Assembly: GCA_902778175.1 (NCBI GenBank)
Contig: CACYWT010000001.1
Span: 1-64,000 of the forward strand
Length of the DNA: 64,000 bases
DNA from: an uncultured Ruminococcus sp.
GTDB taxonomy: Bacteria; Bacillota; Clostridia; Oscillospirales; Acutalibacteraceae
Direction of reading: 5' to 3'
This document shows positions 1 through 7,054 of this stretch, one piece after another (positions within the stretch are counted from its first letter, which is position 1; the number at the start of each line of letters is the position of its first letter). The notes under the pieces were generated by a model. It searched no databases. It was not told where the DNA came from and worked only from the letters and a program-made list of their open reading frames with translations. The position numbers and the translations under genes were made by a program.

Positions 1-293
1 TTAACCTGACGGTTATCAAGCGAGTTTTGTGCAGAATGACGGAAAAAGAGCAAGCAGATGTGGTGCTAAGCTGCAAGGCGGTCTTTGTGCGGTGTTGCCC
101 TAACTTGTTTATCATAGCAGAAAACATATATGGAATTTCAGAAATAATAATATATCAATTATATCTATTCAAGGCTACAACGCACAAAGACAGCCTGACG
201 GCTTAGTGACCGTATCTGAAGCGCTCGTAAAAAGCCCTTTCGGTACCTTCTTTTCATGATTCGCTTATAGCCAATTAATAACCGTCAGGTTAA
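1..293. repeat. MITE-like composite inverted-repeat element
   Basis: The outer arms are a perfect 16-bp inverted repeat (TTAACCTGACGGTTAT at 1-16, its complement at 278-293). Inside lie a second pair of imperfect arms, about 80-103 and 169-193, that carry the GTCTTTGTGCGGTGTTGCC motif. This motif is shared with the elements at 15643-15746, 53231-53308 and 58791-58890. The arrangement looks like two related small elements in opposite orientation around a 65-bp AT-rich spacer. There is no coding capacity. The element begins exactly at the window edge, so the left boundary is not proven. The remaining 294-408 stretch up to the malY-like gene holds nothing I can name. Confidence 0.6.
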
Positions 294-408
294 TAGCTGA
301 TTTTTTATAGACGGCATATATGCGGTATTATCTTTGCGCGGCATTACTTTTAAAATATAATGATTTATCTCTTGCCTTGCGCAAAAAAAACAAATGAATG
401 TCCCAAAA

Positions 409-1575
409 CTATTCTATAGTATTAATTGATTCTATTCCCCGTCTGAGTCTGTCAAGCCCGTCAAGCAGCATCGTTTGTGGACAAGCAATATTCATTCTCA
501 GGAAACCGTTTCCGCCGTTTCCGTAATAACTCCCTGCCATAAGGAATAATCCTGTTTCTTTGCGAATTCTTTGAGCAAGTGATTTACTATCAATATTAAG
601 TGAAGTGCAGTCAAGCCATAAAAGATATGTCGCATCTCCCCATATTAATCTTATCTTAGGTATTTCTCTATGCAGATAATCATTGACAATCATTTTATTT
701 TTATAAATATACTCATTTAATTCGTTAAGCCAGACTTCACCATAATTAAATGCAGCTATAGCAGCAGACGCCGCAAAAGAATTAGGCATTGAAAGCTCAT
801 CTTTTTCAATTGCACACGAAACTCTTTTTCTTAATATCTTATTTTCAACATAGATAGCTGAGGTCTGCAACCCTGCAAGATTAAATGCCTTCGTTGGTGC
901 TATGCAAATAATACTGTTATTGCTGCAAGTTTCTGATACAGCAGCAAAAGGTGTGTATTTTGTTCCTGGCGTTATAATATCACAATGTATCTCATCAGAA
1001 ACTATTGTGACAGAGTATTTCGCACATAATTCTCCTATTCGTTCAAAATCATTTCTGTTCCATACAGTTCCGGTTGGATTCTGTGGATTACATATTATCA
1101 TTAGTTTTGCGTCGGATTTCCCTAATGCATCTTCTAACTTTTTAAAATCAATGCTGTAATCATGTCCGCTGAAATTCAGATCGACATCAAGAATTCTGCG
1201 GCCATTATCCTGTATGCAGTTATAAAAATGATTATATGTAGGCGAAAACATAATGATCACATCACCCGGCGCTGTCAGATGTCGAATAATTGACGTAATA
1301 CCGGGAACAACACCGCTGCAGAAAATAAGACCTTCCTTTTTCATTTCAAAATCATGCCGTGATTTCCACCAGTTTATATAGGCATTAAACCATTCGGTCT
1401 TAAGCTTTCCGTATCCGAAAACACTGTGATTCAGTCTTTCTGAAAATGCATTAACAATTTCCGGAGCTGTGGGAAAATCCATATCCGCTACCCACATAGG
1501 AAGCTCATTTTCATCAACGTCCCACTTGATGGAATCCGTTCCCCGTCTATCGGTTATTGAATCAAAATCATACAT
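409..1575 (-). CDS. MalY/PatB-family PLP-dependent C-S lyase (cystathionine beta-lyase-like aminotransferase)
   Basis: A protein of about 388 residues of the fold-type I PLP aminotransferase family, MalY/PatB branch. The N-terminal stretch with MWVADMDF is typical of that branch. The motif NPQNPTG, the aspartate in SDEIHCD and the Schiff-base lysine in APTKAFNLAG are all present. Such enzymes cleave cystathionine or related C-S bonds in the cytoplasm, releasing pyruvate and ammonia; some act as aminotransferases. I chose the ATG at 1575 because AGGAG lies 7 bases upstream; longer in-frame readings lack a ribosome site. It overlaps the end of thpR by 8 bases, so the two are probably co-transcribed. 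The exact substrate cannot be told from sequence. Confidence 0.85.
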   Translation of the reverse strand: MYDFDSITDRRGTDSIKWDVDENELPMWVADMDFPTAPEIVNAFSERLNHSVFGYGKLKTEWFNAYINWWKSRHDFEMKKEGLIFCSGVVPGITSIIRHLTAPGDVIIMFSPTYNHFYNCIQDNGRRILDVDLNFSGHDYSIDFKKLEDALGKSDAKLMIICNPQNPTGTVWNRNDFERIGELCAKYSVTIVSDEIHCDIITPGTKYTPFAAVSETCSNNSIICIAPTKAFNLAGLQTSAIYVENKILRKRVSCAIEKDELSMPNSFAASAAIAAFNYGEVWLNELNEYIYKNKMIVNDYLHREIPKIRLIWGDATYLLWLDCTSLNIDSKSLAQRIRKETGLFLMAGSYYGNGGNGFLRMNIACPQTMLLDGLDRLRRGIESINTIE

Positions 1576-2107
1576 TATTATTCTCCTTTTTTGTTTCAAG
1601 ATATCCAATCTCCGTATAAACAAGTTTCCCGTTGTTTCTATCAGATTTCATCAGAGATATTTTTTCAACCGTCATTGTACCTTTCTTAAAACAAATTTCT
1701 TTGATCTGTTTTTCTTTTTTGCCATAAAGTCCTGCTTTTCTGATAATAGTTATATGGGGTCTGAATGATTTATGATCGAACGGAATATTAAAGTCTTGTA
1801 AAGCGTTTCTGACTTTTTTATCCAGTTCCATAAGTGCATGATCACGTTTGATCCCGACCCAATAAAGATCTCCAAAACTTCCGATATTTCCTTCCAGTGA
1901 GATACAGAACGGATCAAAGGATACACGTTTCAATGCCATCATAACTTTATCGGGAGCATTATATTCCCCGATAAAGGCTAAAGTCAGATGAAGGTTATGG
2001 CAATCAGTATAATTACCCGTAACATTATTGGCTTTCAGTTCGTTTTGTATATCAGTCAGTATGTTTTCTATTTCGGAATTGAATTTCAAAGCAATAAATA
2101 GACGCAT
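1568..2107 (-). CDS. thpR: RNA 2',3'-cyclic phosphodiesterase (2H family, ThpR/LigT)
   Basis: A 179-residue 2H phosphoesterase. The two HxTx catalytic motifs are visible: HLTL near residue 40 and HITI near residue 118, in the usual spacing. Family members open 2',3'-cyclic phosphates on RNA ends and were first described as 2'-5' RNA ligases. The length matches the family. It lies between a rhodanese lipoprotein gene (20-base gap) and the malY-like gene (8-base overlap), on the same strand, so it is likely part of a four-gene transcript starting at the Xer recombinase. There is no obvious functional link to its neighbours. Confidence 0.88.
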   Translation of the reverse strand: MRLFIALKFNSEIENILTDIQNELKANNVTGNYTDCHNLHLTLAFIGEYNAPDKVMMALKRVSFDPFCISLEGNIGSFGDLYWVGIKRDHALMELDKKVRNALQDFNIPFDHKSFRPHITIIRKAGLYGKKEKQIKEICFKKGTMTVEKISLMKSDRNNGKLVYTEIGYLETKKENNNV

Positions 2108-2127
2108 AACTGTTCCTCGTTTCTGTA

Positions 2128-2586
2128 TTAAGATTCCGTATCATCGTCTTTGGAAACGATCTCCCCTGTCCAGGTATTGATGCCGCCAAATTCATATATA
2201 TTTGTATATCCCATATCAGCAAGCTTTTTAGATGCATCTTTACTGCGGTTGCCGCTCCGGCAATAGATCAGAATGATCTGATCGGTATCCGGCAATTCCT
2301 CAGGCTTTTCATTCCCTATAGTTTCATTAGGTATCAGGACAGCTCCCGGAATATGCCCTTCGTCATACTCGTCCTGACGGCGTACATCTACTATGATATG
2401 TCCATCATTTTTTGTCATCATTTCTTTGGCAGTATCCTGATCGATCATTTTATATCCGGCTGACGGGGCTGAACTGTCGTAGCTCCGATCAATAACCGAA
2501 TTGTTATTTTTTTCGCTGTCACAGCCGGAAAACAGGATAATTGCAAAGGATAAAGGAATCAGAGCAATGATGATTATTTTTTTCAT
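2128..2586 (-). CDS. Rhodanese-domain lipoprotein
   Basis: A 152-residue protein with a lipoprotein signal peptide: positive N-terminus, hydrophobic core, and lipobox LFSGC with the lipidated cysteine near residue 22. A short polar linker is followed by one rhodanese domain. The active-site loop YCRSGNRS holds the catalytic cysteine, and the VDVRRQDEYDEGHIPGA motif is typical. It should be anchored on the outer face of the membrane and transfer sulfane sulfur or take part in thiol redox chemistry; the substrate is unknown. It lies 14 bases after the Xer gene and 20 bases before thpR on the same strand. Confidence 0.86.
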   Translation of the reverse strand: MKKIIIIALIPLSFAIILFSGCDSEKNNNSVIDRSYDSSAPSAGYKMIDQDTAKEMMTKNDGHIIVDVRRQDEYDEGHIPGAVLIPNETIGNEKPEELPDTDQIILIYCRSGNRSKDASKKLADMGYTNIYEFGGINTWTGEIVSKDDDTES

Positions 2587-2600
2587 ATATTATTACCTTT

Positions 2601-3575
2601 TCATTTCTTTTTGGTATTTGAAAGCGGATTGGCATTAAGTCCTTTCGCTATCTGCTCATCTGCAATATGAGTATATATCTGAGTAGTACCGAGATTAGAA
2701 TGTCCCAGTATCGCCTGAAGAGTCCTGATATCGACTCCGCCCTTCTGATACATCAAAGTAGCAGCTGTATGTCTGAGCTTATGAGGAGAATAACCCTGAT
2801 TTCCAAGTCCGATTTTTTCGAGATAATGGTTGACCATATAATAAACGCCCTTGCCCGTCATACGACAGTTTTTTCTGCTTATGAATAATGCATTTTTATC
2901 AGAAATACCGTTTACAGGTCTTACTTTCAGATAATCATTTAGTGCGCTGACGCAAGCCGGATTAAGATATAATGTTCTTTCTTTATTGCCTTTTCCCCTT
3001 ACCGTCAGAATATAATCACTGTTAATATCCGAAAGATTGATCCCGACAAGTTCCGAACGTCTTAATCCGCAATTCAGAAAGAAAATAAGAATACAGTAAT
3101 CTCTTTCCTTGAATTCTCCGTCAACAGCCTCAAGCAGTTTAAGACTTTCTTCCAGAGTAAGATATTTAGGGATTTTCTTTCCGATTTTAGGTGATTCAAG
3201 TTCTTCTGTGGGATTATATGAAAGCTTATGAGTCTTTACAGTCATATAATTGAAAAAATCTTTAAGACTGGAGGTTTTACGCGCTCTTGTAGCGGCATTG
3301 TTTTCTCTTTCATCTTTACAGTAATTAAGAAACAAAATTATTTCGGAAAATGTCACAGATCTGACCATTTCCAGATCAACACAAGAAATATCAATTTTAT
3401 CTATTTCTATATCGTCCTTTATCAGCCCACGGTCTTTAATAATGAATCTGAAAAATGTACGCAGATCCCGGTAGTATTCATCAACAGTCAGATCAGATCT
3501 GCCTTTTATATTACCAATATAATTCAAAAATTCTCTTAATACAGGCGGTGCTTCTCTGAAAATAGCATAACTCAT
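2601..3575 (-). CDS. Tyrosine recombinase (XerC/XerD-like integrase)
   Basis: A 324-residue tyrosine recombinase with an N-terminal SAM-like core-binding domain (about 1-120) and a C-terminal catalytic domain. The catalytic set is complete: Arg in LRRSEL (about 172), Lys in GKGNKER, H-x-x-R in HKLRHT (265-268), His in LGHSNL (292) and the nucleophile Tyr in TQIYTHI (301). Length and motifs fit the Xer family that resolves chromosome dimers. A solitary integrase cannot be excluded, but there are no phage or element genes and no att-like direct repeats next to it. It is the first gene of the minus-strand group running to the malY-like gene. Confidence 0.87.
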   Translation of the reverse strand: MSYAIFREAPPVLREFLNYIGNIKGRSDLTVDEYYRDLRTFFRFIIKDRGLIKDDIEIDKIDISCVDLEMVRSVTFSEIILFLNYCKDERENNAATRARKTSSLKDFFNYMTVKTHKLSYNPTEELESPKIGKKIPKYLTLEESLKLLEAVDGEFKERDYCILIFFLNCGLRRSELVGINLSDINSDYILTVRGKGNKERTLYLNPACVSALNDYLKVRPVNGISDKNALFISRKNCRMTGKGVYYMVNHYLEKIGLGNQGYSPHKLRHTAATLMYQKGGVDIRTLQAILGHSNLGTTQIYTHIADEQIAKGLNANPLSNTKKK

Positions 3576-3733
3576 TATACAGTTCCCTTTCCTTCTGTCT
3601 TGATAATATTATATCATTAATAAATCTATCCGTCAAAGATTTACTGACTGATTTTATAAATTATTATTTTTATGATGACTTATCCGGGTTTTTGTGGTAT
3701 TATAAAATCAAATACTGTAAAGAAGGGATCATA

Positions 3734-4843
3734 TTGCCGCTCCAGATAATCCGAAACGATATAACCAAAGTAAAATGCGATGCTATTGTTAATGCCGCCA
3801 ATACCAGTCTTTTAGGCGGAGGAGGTGTTGACGGAATGATACACAGAGCAGCAGGACCAAAGCTGCTCAAGGAATGCCGGACTCTCGGCGGATGTGAAAC
3901 AGGAAACGCAAAAATAACCAAAGGCTACAATCTGCCGTGCAAATATGTTATTCACACTCCCGGTCCGATATGGAACGGCGGATCATACGGTGAAAAAGAA
4001 CTGCTGACTTCCTGTTATTACAATTCTCTCAGGCTTGCAAAAGAACATGATTGTCAGAGCATTGCTTTTCCACTTATATCCTCCGGTGTTTACGGATATC
4101 CGAAACAACAGGCTTTTCAGATCGCCACAGAAACTATCACTCATTTTCTGGCAGATGAAGACTCCGATATGCTTGTTTATATAGTGGTCTTTGACAAGGG
4201 CAGCTTTATTTTGAGCAAAAAGCTGTACTCTGATATTTCATCATTTATTGATGATAATTATGTTGATGAACTGCATAAAGATAAAATGCTTTTCAGTAAT
4301 AGAATACTTCAGACCAGTCAGTCTTTGTCTGATTCAAATGATATGATCCCGTCAGAAGGATCCGGAGCATTGTTTTCCTCACATACAAAAATGAAATCTG
4401 TATTCAGCCGCGAAAAGAAAGCTTCCGAATCAGCTAAGAAGTCCCCTACCCCACCGTTTGAAGACATGGCACAAGCAGATTTGTCGGAATTGCTGCTCAG
4501 TATTGACGAAAGCTTTTCGGATATGCTGCTCAGAAAAATAGATGAAAAGGGCATGAAGGATTCAGAATGTTATAAGAAGGCAAATATTGACCGTAAGCTT
4601 TTTTCAAAAATACGCAGCGATAAATACTATAAACCAAGCAAGAATACAGTGCTTGCATTTGCCGTTGCACTGGAATTGTCTATAGAAGAAACAAATGATA
4701 TGCTGAAAAAAGCAGGTTTTGCCCTGTCACACAGCAACAAAGCCGATATTATAATCGAATATTTCATATCACGCAAAACATATGACATATTTACTATAAA
4801 TGAAGCTTTGTTTTCGTTTGATCAGAAGCTTCTGGGCGCGTGA
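3734..4843 (+). CDS. Macrodomain protein with C-terminal helical (HTH-like) domain
   Basis: A protein of about 369 residues. Residues 1-170 form a MacroD-type macrodomain, with the ADP-ribose-binding motifs VNAANTSLLGGGGVDG and PLISSGVYGYP. Such domains bind or hydrolyse ADP-ribose adducts (O-acetyl-ADP-ribose or ADP-ribosylated protein). A polar linker leads to a C-terminal helical domain (about 280-369) that looks XRE-like: RKLFSKIRSD, then an AFAVALELSIEETNDML helix. I chose the TTG at 3734, which has AAGGG six bases upstream and starts exactly at the conserved PLQIIRNDIT of the macrodomain. A vWA gene follows after 99 bases. Function is inferred from the family only. Confidence 0.82.
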   Translation: MPLQIIRNDITKVKCDAIVNAANTSLLGGGGVDGMIHRAAGPKLLKECRTLGGCETGNAKITKGYNLPCKYVIHTPGPIWNGGSYGEKELLTSCYYNSLRLAKEHDCQSIAFPLISSGVYGYPKQQAFQIATETITHFLADEDSDMLVYIVVFDKGSFILSKKLYSDISSFIDDNYVDELHKDKMLFSNRILQTSQSLSDSNDMIPSEGSGALFSSHTKMKSVFSREKKASESAKKSPTPPFEDMAQADLSELLLSIDESFSDMLLRKIDEKGMKDSECYKKANIDRKLFSKIRSDKYYKPSKNTVLAFAVALELSIEETNDMLKKAGFALSHSNKADIIIEYFISRKTYDIFTINEALFSFDQKLLGA

Positions 4844-4942
4844 TTTGTCGCATTACAGGCGACCATATAAAAGCCTCAGTATATTATAATGTAATCACAG
4901 GATAAGAAATCCACTACACTATCTTATACGGAGGTAATCATT

Positions 4943-5590
4943 ATGAAAAATAAGAACAACATTACTGAACTTGTATTCATCATCGACAGGAGCGGATCTA
5001 TGAGCGGTCTGGAAAGCGATACAATAGGAGGCTTCAATTCCCTTATAAGAAAGCAGAAGAAAGAAAAAGGACAATGCTTTGTTTCTACAGTACTTTTTTC
5101 AAATGAAAGCGAAGTAATACATGATCGGGTACATCTTGAGGATATCATAGAAATGACCGAAAAAGATTATTGTCCGAACGGCTGCACCGCTTTAATAGAT
5201 GCTATCGGCGGAGCTATAAAGCATATCTCGGCAGTACATCGTTATATTCGTCCGGAAGATGTTCCGGAACATACTATGTTTGTTATAACTACAGACGGAT
5301 TAGAAAATGCAAGTCATAAATTTTCCGCTAAAGCTGTTAAGAAAATGGTAAAAGATAAAGAAAAGGACGGCTGGGAGTTTCTTTTTATCGGGGCAAATAT
5401 TGATTCAGTAGAAACAGCCGGCAGATTTGGTATCCGATCCGACAGAGCGGTAAATTATCATGCAGACGAAAAAGGAACATCTGTTCTCTATGAAACAGTC
5501 TGCGCACAGGTTTCCAATCTCAGAAACAGAAAAAAGGTTTCTGCTGACTGGAGCAGACCAATAGAAGAGGATTACGAAAGAAGAAGATAA
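4943..5590 (+). CDS. vWA domain protein (TerY-like)
   Basis: A 215-residue protein consisting almost entirely of a von Willebrand factor A domain. The metal-ion-dependent adhesion site is complete: DRSGS (residues 15-19), the conserved Thr in NGCTAL, and Asp in TTDGLEN. There is no signal peptide or membrane segment, so it is cytoplasmic, like TerY-type vWA proteins that act as assembly or regulatory partners. A strong GGAGG lies upstream of the ATG. It follows the macrodomain gene on the same strand with a 99-base gap. Macro and vWA genes are known to co-occur in bacterial stress and Ter-type contexts, so a joint role is plausible but not shown. Confidence 0.82.
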   Translation: MKNKNNITELVFIIDRSGSMSGLESDTIGGFNSLIRKQKKEKGQCFVSTVLFSNESEVIHDRVHLEDIIEMTEKDYCPNGCTALIDAIGGAIKHISAVHRYIRPEDVPEHTMFVITTDGLENASHKFSAKAVKKMVKDKEKDGWEFLFIGANIDSVETAGRFGIRSDRAVNYHADEKGTSVLYETVCAQVSNLRNRKKVSADWSRPIEEDYERRR

Positions 5591-5615
5591 TCCGAACAAA
5601 AAAGGTATATTCTGA

Positions 5616-5659
5616 TACATGGTACTATATCTGATAATCAACGGATATAGTACCATGTA
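5616..5659 (+). terminator. Perfect 16-bp hairpin after the vWA gene
   Basis: TACATGGTACTATATC (5616-5631) and its exact complement (5644-5659) are separated by a 12-base loop, 26 bases after the vWA stop codon. The position suits a transcription end. The run of U that usually follows is weak (ATTTC), and the stem is unusually AT-rich and perfect, so an operator or small element is also possible. Confidence 0.5.
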
Positions 5660-5815
5660 ATTTCAGTAATTCAAGACAATACCGCCAAGCTGCCGCCTTT
5701 GCAAATAATCATTTTGTGCTAAAATTTTAGTAAATATCTGCAAGTATTATCTGAGAAAAGAAGTATAATTATATTAACATATATATATATATCAAAAATA
5801 AAAGAAGGTGTCAAA

Positions 5816-6721
5816 ATGAAAAAGAAAATTCTTGTGTCAGGACTGCTGAATATTGAAACTACCGTTTCGGTAAAGGGATTTCCAATTAATTATTATCCAA
5901 TTGATTATCCTTTTTTCGGTGTCAATTCCAATGTTTCAGGCGTTGGCTGCAATCTTGCGAAAGCATTTTCCGTATTGGGCGACGATGTTGAGCTTGTTTC
6001 CTTCCTGGGTGATGATGAGGAGGGAAAAAGAATTCTGAATTATCTCAAAAACAATAATATCAGCAGCAGTAATATTCATGTCAGTCTGAAACAAACTCCT
6101 GTTTCCGTTATTCTTTTTGATAAGGAAGGAAAACGTCAGGTATACTGTGATCTGAAAGATATACAGGAACAAAGTATTTCTCCGGATACTATGTCGGGTA
6201 AAACAGATAATATTGATATAGCAGTTTTATGCAATATAAATTTCAATCGGGAGCTTATAAAAGCTTTCAGAAAAGATAACATTCTGACTGCAACTGATGT
6301 TCATGTACTCGCTGATATCAATGATGAATACAACAGGGATTTTATGGATAATTCGGATATCCTTTTTCTTAGTGATGAATGTCTTCCCTGCCCTCCTGAA
6401 GAATTTATCAAGCAGATCCATGACAAATATCATAATAGGATTATAGTAATCGGAATGGGAGCAAAGGGCGCACTGCTTTATGATGATAATAACAATAAAA
6501 TAACAGCAGTTCCTGCGTATTGTACCGGAAATGTCGTAAATACAGTAGGTGCAGGAGATGCGCTTTTTTCGTCATTTATTCATTTTTACGCAAAAGGTTA
6601 CAGCGCAGAAGACTCCCTCAGACGCGCAGTTATATTTGCAGGAATAAAAATAGGCTATAACGGAGCAGCATTGGGTTTTGCAGATGAATCCGAAATTGTA
6701 AGAATATTCCGTAATTTATAA
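5816..6721 (+). CDS. PfkB-family carbohydrate/nucleoside kinase
   Basis: A 301-residue ribokinase-like kinase. The N-terminal GVGCNLAKAFSVLG region matches the substrate-side PfkB signature, and the C-terminal NTVGAGDALFSSF carries the catalytic Asp and the anion hole (about 240-252). It transfers phosphate from ATP to a sugar or nucleoside; the substrate cannot be told. The ATG is preceded by GAAGGTG. It is separated from the vWA gene by a hairpin and an AT-rich stretch (5660-5815) that may hold its own promoter. A small winged-helix-like gene follows after 34 bases. Confidence 0.84.
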   Translation: MKKKILVSGLLNIETTVSVKGFPINYYPIDYPFFGVNSNVSGVGCNLAKAFSVLGDDVELVSFLGDDEEGKRILNYLKNNNISSSNIHVSLKQTPVSVILFDKEGKRQVYCDLKDIQEQSISPDTMSGKTDNIDIAVLCNINFNRELIKAFRKDNILTATDVHVLADINDEYNRDFMDNSDILFLSDECLPCPPEEFIKQIHDKYHNRIIVIGMGAKGALLYDDNNNKITAVPAYCTGNVVNTVGAGDALFSSFIHFYAKGYSAEDSLRRAVIFAGIKIGYNGAALGFADESEIVRIFRNL

Positions 6722-6755
6722 ATATCCGGAAAAATAGAACATATGGGGTGTTAAT

Positions 6756-7019
6756 ATGCAGTTGAATGATCAATACGTAAAAACAATTATGACATATCTT
6801 AATGAAGCGCTGAAAACTAAAACTTCTGTCAGTTTTAATGATGTAATGGCAGCGTCAAAATGCAAAAAATATTCTGTCAGTGAAATCGGCAAGGCACTGG
6901 AGCTTCTCCGCAGAAACGGACTTGTCAAGGCCACATCAAGATTCGGCTGCAGTGAATTACTTGAATTCAATGCAACTGCCGTTACAGATAAGGGCAGAGA
7001 TTATCTTTCAGGTAAATAG
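6756..7019 (+). CDS. Small winged-helix-like protein
   Basis: An 87-residue protein that I do not recognise as a named family. The predicted order of helices, with SVSEIGKALELLRRNGLVKA followed by a short beta-like stretch and DKGRDYLSGK, resembles a winged-helix DNA-binding domain. It has GGGGTG as ribosome site and follows the PfkB kinase gene by 34 bases on the same strand, and may regulate or accompany it. A strong terminator follows directly. Confidence 0.6.
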   Translation: MQLNDQYVKTIMTYLNEALKTKTSVSFNDVMAASKCKKYSVSEIGKALELLRRNGLVKATSRFGCSELLEFNATAVTDKGRDYLSGK

Positions 7020-7025
7020 TGTTAA

Positions 7026-7052
7026 AAAGCTCTCCCGGAAAAGGAGAGCTTT
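7026..7052. terminator. Bidirectional terminator between convergent genes
   Basis: A stem AAAGCTCTCC / GGAGAGCTTT with a 7-base loop, A-run on the left and T-run on the right. It lies 7 bases after the winged-helix-like gene and 3 bases from the stop of the ECF fusion gene, so it can end both converging transcripts. Confidence 0.85.
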
Positions 7053-7054
7053 TA

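Noticed and set aside
2601-3575. Xer recombinase as a sign of an integrated mobile element
   Set aside because: Neighbours are ordinary chromosomal genes, no att-like direct repeats flank it and no other mobility gene is near; a chromosomal Xer role fits better.
5672-5700. Further copy of the GGCAATACCGCAC repeat near 5675
   Set aside because: Only a short stretch (CAATACCGCC) matches and no second end is visible; too little to call a copy.
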